Shown here piece by piece: positions 61,801-64,000 of a stretch of DNA of 64,000 nucleotides. The stretch is from assembly GCF_963678975.1 (NCBI RefSeq), contig NC_089280.1:31266603-31330602 (forward strand), given 5' to 3'. The notes under the pieces were generated by a model. It was not told the DNA's origin and ran no database searches. It saw nothing but the letters and a program-made list of their open reading frames with translations. Source of the DNA: Dysidea avara (Eukaryota > Porifera > Demospongiae > Dictyoceratida > Dysideidae). The position numbers and the translations under genes were made by a program. The stretch's first letter is position 1; the number at the start of each line of letters is the position of its first letter.

Positions 61801-62697
61801 CATGCACCTTAGTACACCCCTGAGCATTCACTGATTAAAATGTTCCAAGATTACTGTAAGAAATGTTGTTAACCTAGGAGCATAATGCAATCATAATGGG
61901 AACACTGAAGAGCATAATAAGTGAAAAATTTGGAAAAATTCTGAAAGCATTTTGGGCAAAATTTTGAGCATATTTGACTCAGGCCTGGGAGGTAATCTAC
62001 ACCTGCAGCTTTATTGATTCCTACTTCATTTCATGTACAGCCTGCCAATTGTATAGTCATGACTGAAGTGAGTGGGATTAAATGATTAAATGTTACTTTC
62101 ATAGGCAGTGGAAGGGAGGGGGGCTCAAGGGCTGAAGCTTCCACATAGTATAAGCTGACTGCTGAACTAATAGTGTGGTCAAACACTTTACTGTGGGAAT
62201 CAAACCAATCACTTTTCATTTTAACACTTACCTCCCACTGCACCAAGTGTTTGTATTCCTTTTATAATTTACACAGTTATACTTATAGCAACACTAATAA
62301 CTTTCTCTTTCATTAATAGTTAGTTATATTGTGGTAAATGTCAAATAATCAATTTATCATCTCTCCACAGCTGTCAATATGTAAATAGTCATGGTAATGT
62401 TGCTAAAATTTCTTTCTTATATGTGTACAGTTGCTCCAATAGTGACCATTGATCCTCCACAGTCACCACTCACTAAGTGTGTTAATGACAGTCTGAAATT
62501 GTTCTGCACAGCAAAAGGTCTACCAGTTCCTAAAATACACTGGTATGAAGGCAACATGCCTATTAATCAGCTATTCCCATATTCCTTTCTGGTTCCTACC
62601 AAATCTCCACATACCACCAACTATACTTGTGTGGCAACAAACAATGCTGGAGGGAAAACACACCAAGCAAGTGTCAGTATCATTGTGATAATTAAAG
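43603..62697 (+). CDS. Ig-superfamily receptor, ectodomain exons (nine Ig domains; partial gene)
   Basis: Nine exons: 43603-43872, 43921-44199, 44282-44572, 53182-53457, 53750-54043, 54097-54399, 55750-56040, 58631-58948, 62431-62697. Each encodes one Ig domain with B- and F-strand cysteines and the core Trp. Every exon begins and ends in phase 1, so the series splices in frame. Introns range from 48 bp to 8.6 kb, the large ones filled with transposons. No signal peptide, transmembrane or cytoplasmic exon is visible; the start is probably upstream in 36-43 kb or unrecognised, and the 3' part lies beyond 64 kb. With a receptor phosphatase on the same strand just upstream, this may be a second receptor phosphatase or another adhesion receptor; that is inference. 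It cannot be excluded that the nine exons belong to more than one gene. Confidence 0.8.
43921..44199 (+). other. Ig exon 2
   Basis: Separated from exon 1 by only 48 bp. The protein differs from exon 1 at about 15 of 90 positions plus two inserted residues in a Ser run (NSSSSSSW). Acceptor GTCCACAG, donor GTACGT. Confidence 0.9.
44282..44572 (+). other. Ig exon 3
   Basis: VFTCSVTGCG (B), NITWYRRGG (C), DDVGRYYCLVWANS (F). Donor GTATGT opens the 8.6-kb intron. Confidence 0.9.
44573..46095. repeat. Intron part with R1 and foldback fragments
   Basis: Truncated foldback arm at about 44755-44820 ('cattgcagccatttctttgc'). A decayed plus R1 3' end spans about 45050-45225 (ending 'ttgtgtctta'). A minus R1 end at 45372 reads TCAAGACTCACGGTAGTGAG, a hairpin with compensatory changes relative to other copies. 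No exon recognised. Confidence 0.55.
46364..48219 (-). CDS. Candidate multi-exon gene inside the Ig intron, unknown product
   Basis: Coding-like minus-strand segments with splice sites: 48219-48078 (GLWTCPPDAERKFIP..., donor GTAAGT), 47674-47619 (HLVILVYPLAVECDHGTY, acceptor TTGCAG, donor GTAAGT), 47314-47250 joined in frame to 47189-47161 (ACWIVSSDIETGVFGVATDV, then LGIEYHEFQ; donor GTCAGT), and 46558-46494 joined to a last segment 46434-46364 (ACWIVSSDIETSVFGVATNV, then LSIVMLTYK..., stop). The 65-bp exon is present twice because a ~750-bp block is duplicated. Phases do not connect all segments (the 47.6-kb segment runs into a stop in the next short block), so parts are decayed or the model is incomplete. 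I do not recognise the protein. Confidence 0.4.
46430..47450. repeat. Direct duplication of ~750 bp
   Basis: 'acctgtaaaagaataagcag' at about 46434 and 47189, followed for about 250 bp by near-identical sequence including the 65-bp coding-like exon. A third, shorter relative (about 47510-47600) shares 'gaacaattgcaataatacaa' and 'acctgaaattcatga'. Confidence 0.8.
48530..48598 (+). promoter_or_regulatory. Candidate promoter and first exon
   Basis: A TATA-like 'cctatatag' at about 48532, an E-box CACGTG at about 48543, then ATG at 48583 opening MVQQC and a strong donor GTAAGTG at 48599. Arrangement is suggestive only. Confidence 0.3.
48583..48949 (+). CDS. Candidate small plus-strand gene, unknown product
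   Basis: Possible exons: 48583-48598 (MVQQC), 48711 to about 48770 (AVDDGQEKNCEKNYC, acceptor TTTTGACAG), and 48818-48949 (LLYYVADMYIRAKNKGESGS..., acceptor CTACAG, donor GTATAAG). The 1-2 junction is in phase; the donor of exon 2 is weak. The start MVQQC recalls THAP-domain proteins, but the rest of that domain is not seen. A stop would follow if exon 2 were not spliced. Confidence 0.25.
49006..49370 (-). pseudogene. Tyrosine-recombinase C-terminal fragments, two tandem copies
   Basis: The minus-strand frame reads GHNFRIGAAEKGMEDSIIKT, close to the SHSFRIGAATTAA...G..D..IK.LGRW stretch of tyrosine recombinases from DIRS or Crypton-type elements; H-x-x-R includes two catalytic residues. The region is duplicated in tandem (about 49004-49190 and 49191-49370). 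In the second copy, GHNFRI is followed by RAAEKGIEDSTIKT, then a frame shift. Both are truncated and non-functional. Confidence 0.55.
49580..49836. mobile_element. MITE, family T
   Basis: 'aattgtgactgggcctgcaa' pairs with 'tcgcagacccggtcacaatt'. The inner inverted repeat continues through 'catgtgggcacatg' and 'gcccacatgtcc'. Confidence 0.75.
49996..50810. mobile_element. 815-bp palindrome (giant foldback element)
   Basis: The left arm from 'tatccaccccaaaaacacct' is matched base for base with few differences by the right arm ending 'aggtgtttttggggtggata'. Arms are about 390 bp around a ~35-nt loop at about 50385-50420. Each arm contains two diverged copies of a ~110-bp block ('gctgatatctgaagcggcca'). 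Ends share the 'gctgtaaaaaaggcgcgcc' pattern with FB1 ('gctgtaaaaaaagtgtgcgg'), so it looks like an expanded FB1 relative. It lies in the 8.6-kb Ig intron. Confidence 0.93.
50953..51357. mobile_element. Short inverted-repeat element
   Basis: 'ataagccttttccataatgc' pairs with 'ttatggaaaaggcttat', and 'ctatttggggactctaatgt' pairs with 'ataagagtaccccaaatag'. Arms are about 70 bp, total about 400 bp, no gene. Confidence 0.75.
51610..52874. mobile_element. Family-T element containing a nested hAT-like MITE
   Basis: Ends 'atgtgactgggtctgggaaa' (51610) and 'ttcccagactgggtcacat' (52874) are inverted repeats. An unrelated element with its own target duplication sits inside (51817-52637). Confidence 0.75.
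51817..52637. mobile_element. hAT-like non-autonomous element, 5-bp target duplication
   Basis: The left end CAGGGGTGTAGCCAGGATTT and the right end ...CTACGCCCCTG are inverted repeats of the common hAT type (CAGGGGCGTAG...). AGCCT abuts both ends (51812-51816 and 52638-52642). The interior holds three 'ctattagagtata' motifs in a row (about 52345-52405). Confidence 0.8.
53182..53457 (+). other. Ig exon 4
   Basis: SMKCIPDTK (B), VNYTWEKKC (C, with an extra Cys), EDSGEYRCVISNSTGR (F). Acceptor TTAATATAG, donor GTAAAA. Confidence 0.88.
53750..54043 (+). other. Ig exon 5
   Basis: IIFKCNGKG (B), QVTWHKDG (C), YKGYYYCSISNTAGR (F). Acceptor ATTCTTTAG, donor GTATGG. Confidence 0.9.
54097..54399 (+). 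other. Ig exon 6
   Basis: AFFECLAWS (B), VYDWYKRS (C), SDEGLYCCVATNDYGS (F, double Cys). Extra cysteines (GSCIST, EECAW) could form a second disulfide. Acceptor ATTTTTAG, donor GTAAGT. Only 53 bp after exon 5. Confidence 0.9.
54470..55700. repeat. Intron with decayed tRNA-like R1 fragment
   Basis: The minus strand at about 55030-55100 reads 'agcagtggttcaacagttac', a box A-like segment, then a decayed core ('gtcctattaacacatctcaa', about 54985-55015). No exon recognised. Confidence 0.5.
55750..56040 (+). other. Ig exon 7
   Basis: SALKCEAEG (B), ISYKWEKY (C), EEDEGIYHCVVTNDDGS (F), NATITVYG. Similar in layout to exons 1 and 2. Acceptor TTTTTATAG, donor GTGAGT. Confidence 0.9.
56190..56270 (-). 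repeat. R1 hairpin end, decayed
   Basis: 'atcaagactcgtggtagtgagt' is the R1 terminal hairpin in reverse, followed by 'ctcacagctaagaaaatac'. The rest of the copy is not clear. Confidence 0.55.
57618..57731. mobile_element. Small palindromic element with agcccgaggg core
   Basis: 'ttataccatggcaatgaggg' pairs with 'cccgagtggccatggtataa', and 'tatatatgccca' pairs with 'tgggcatataata'. The GC-rich centre has 'agcccgaggg' twice. About 114 bp. Confidence 0.8.
58140..58226 (+). repeat. 37-bp tandem duplication
   Basis: 'caaacccacagtgcaaaact' plus 'ttaagcagctctatt' occurs twice in a row with one change. Intronic. Confidence 0.85.
58631..58948 (+). other. Ig exon 8
   Basis: TNLTCNATNDED (B), EILWYKTKD (C), HNDDGEYTCRAFNHP (F), TNVTVE. 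Starts with the common GPP linker. Acceptor TGTATACAG, donor GTAAGG. Confidence 0.92.
58949..60719. other. Intron with a truncated hAT-like MITE
   Basis: About 59720-59820 ends 'actctggatccacccctg', the reverse of a CAGGGGTGGATCCAG-type hAT end; the other end is missing. The remainder is AT-rich without recognised exons. Confidence 0.5.
60879..61254. mobile_element. MITE with tagggttgggcgatatt ends
   Basis: 'tagggttgggcgatatt' pairs with 'aatattgcccaaccctag'. Flanks GTCTCATG (60871-60878) and GTCTCGTG (61255-61262) form an 8-bp target duplication with one difference, as for hAT elements. Confidence 0.8.
61254..61635. mobile_element. Foldback element with tagtctcgtgtagccaga ends
   Basis: The left arm 'agtctcgtgtagccagac' and 'catagtatagcatcgtcgtt' pair with 'aacgacgatgctatactatg' and 'gtctggctacacgagact'. 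The inner part has 'tgttaccatagcta' against 'atctatggtaaca'. Arms are about 170 bp. Confidence 0.85.
62000..62110. mobile_element. M2 element remnant
   Basis: 'cacctgcagctttattga' and 'gtatagtcatgactgaagtg' match the inner part of M2 elements. Outer ends not found. Confidence 0.5.
62431..62697 (+). other. Ig exon 9
   Basis: LKLFCTAKGLPVPKIHWYEG (B-C), TTNYTCVATNNAGGK (F), ASVSIIVIIK. I-set type and short (89 residues); the D-x-G before the F strand is absent (PHTTNY). Acceptor TGTGTACAG, donor GTATTC. Confidence 0.9.
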
Positions 62698-62819
62698 GTA
62701 TTCACATGCATATTGGTATTTGGTAACTCTAGTTATTATGTGCATGTCAAAAGTAATTGCCTTTATCGTAGTACTGTGATTGCATTCTCTCACTATAATA
62801 AATTATTATCAGAAACCAG

Positions 62820-63270
62820 TAGCTTCGGATGCCTTGGCAATATTGGTTAAGCGTAACCAAGCCCAAAAGTGTCTTCAGTGACTCTTTTAATAGTTGCTGC
62901 AAAGTAGAAAAAAAAAGGTATTTGACTGACTTACTAATTTCTTCAGTCAATAATGGCAAAGGCCACAATTTAAATTTTTCACCGTTAGACATTGGCTTCA
63001 TCCCAACATGTGCCTTTTGGTATACTGCGATAGATACAATGTATGCATCATTGAAACCTTAAGTTTGTGTCCCATTTCTTTTTATTGACAGTGCAAGGTG
63101 TTGATTCATAGTATTGCATCATGACTTCCCTGTGCAGACTAAATTAGAATTCTTTGTATTTAATTGCAGAAATACTTCTCGTACTGTTCTATGTTCGTAA
63201 TGTTGTGTAACAGGCTAAACCTAGCTGAAAACGAAGTGTAATGGCTACTTCACTTTAGTAATTGATGGTT
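62820..63270 (+). repeat. R2 dispersed repeat copy
   Basis: 'gtaaccaagcccaaaagtgt', 'acgaagtgtaatggctactt' and 'aattgatggttggggcgcat' match the R2 fragments near 9.9, 10.9 and 37.5 kb. Confidence 0.55.
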
Positions 63271-63361
63271 GGGGCGCATGTTTGGACACAAAATCAATTA
63301 TGTCTGGCATTATTCTTTGTTGGGTTCACCGGTCTTAATTACATTATAAAAAGCAAACAAA

Positions 63362-63626
63362 CAAGTACTGGGAATTTTAAGGGTCATAAAAGTATAATCA
63401 AACAAGGGAAGTTGTCTATACACCTGCAGATGTACTACGACCAGGTGTCCTGCAGAGTGCAGACCTTCAGCACTTGTGCTGCAAAGGCTTAGTAGATAAA
63501 TTCAGTCATGAATATAGGCTGAAGTAGGGATTGAAGTCCTCTAGAATATCTGCAGGTGTATGCGACCTTCTATCACTACTTCTATGATCCCTAATTGAAC
63601 TTAAATTCCTATTTTCCTTGTACTTG
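63362..63626. mobile_element. M2-type MITE
   Basis: 'caagtactgggaattttaag' pairs imperfectly with 'aaattcctattttccttgtacttg'. The inner 'tatacacctgcagatgta' pairs with 'tctgcaggtgtatgcgac'. Confidence 0.65.
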
Positions 63627-63740
63627 AATTATGCTGACTATGCATTTATATTTTAGACAACAGTAAGTGTATGTGTAAGTATAGCTTAATTATATCACAA
63701 CTGTTCATTGGTATAATTAAAGTGTAAGGAAAAATTAGAT

Positions 63741-63892
63741 ATTTGAGTAAGGATCATAGAACAAAAAGCAAGGAAGTCATCTATATACACCTGCAGCTAC
63801 ACTAGTGGACATTTAATACCATGATGGCTATAATATCACTGAAAGTAAGGTAGATGACCTCCCTTGCATTTATTTCTATGATCCCTACTCAA
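63741..63892. mobile_element. M2-type MITE
   Basis: 'atttgagtaaggatcatag' pairs with 'ctatgatccctactcaa'. The inner 'aaagcaaggaagtcatctat' pairs with 'gtagatgacctcccttgc'. Confidence 0.7.
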
Positions 63893-64000
63893 CCAACGCA
63901 TACCACATTAAAGGAAAGAAAGGGACCGGCCAGACATAACACATGCCCCAAACATTAATCACTGGAAAATGTTGTTGTAAATTTGTTTTCTGTATTTTGA

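Larger units (their letters stand above)
60720..61822. mobile_element. hAT-like non-autonomous element with nested insertions
   Basis: Starts CAGGGGCGAATGCAGGAATT and ends ...ACACCCCTG, with 5-bp AGCAT on both sides (60715-60719 and 61823-61827). It contains a complete second MITE (60879-61254) and a hairpin element (61254-61635). Confidence 0.8.

Overview
The window looks like a piece of an invertebrate metazoan genome, most probably a sponge. It is AT-rich, its genes are split by GT-AG introns (many only 45-150 bp), and it carries receptor tyrosine phosphatase and immunoglobulin-superfamily genes. The intergenic DNA and large introns are packed with DNA transposons, foldback elements and satellite. 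The species call is inference; nothing in the window fixes it.

1-24 kb is almost entirely repeats. A family called R1 here (about 1.1-1.5 kb, ending in a small hairpin next to CTTGA) occurs many times. Two R1 copies grow into large arrays of a 31-bp satellite (5.05-9.06 kb and 22.2-23.95 kb, plus a short one at 3.64-4.22 kb). A 2.8-kb element with about 490-bp terminal inverted repeats sits inside one R1 copy (221-3048). A complete piggyBac-type transposon with an apparently intact two-exon transposase sits inside another (15377-18798, TTAA on both sides). The rest is short hairpin elements.

24-32.6 kb holds a dead hAT transposon (25333-28105) with recognisable ends and a broken transposase, followed by repeats.

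32.6-36.1 kb (+ strand) holds the 3' part of a receptor-type protein tyrosine phosphatase gene. All splice junctions from the transmembrane exon to the stop codon keep frame. Its unusual feature is an exon between the membrane anchor and the first phosphatase domain that encodes an Ig-like domain without the usual cysteine pair, so the domain is predicted to lie in the cytosol. Domain D1 has all catalytic motifs; D2 has lost the WPD aspartate.

36.1-43.6 kb is repeats, MITEs and a retroelement fragment.

43.6-62.7 kb (+ strand) holds nine exons, each coding one extracellular-type Ig domain and each with phase 1-1 boundaries. They belong to one gene whose start is not recognised and whose end lies beyond the window, possibly the ectodomain of a second receptor phosphatase. 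Exons 1 and 2 are near-copies separated by a 48-bp intron. The 8.6-kb intron between exons 3 and 4 contains an 815-bp palindrome, two tandem tyrosine-recombinase fragments, and coding-like exons on both strands.

Coordinates of repeat edges come from reading, and are good to a few bases where terminal repeats are clear and to tens of bases elsewhere.
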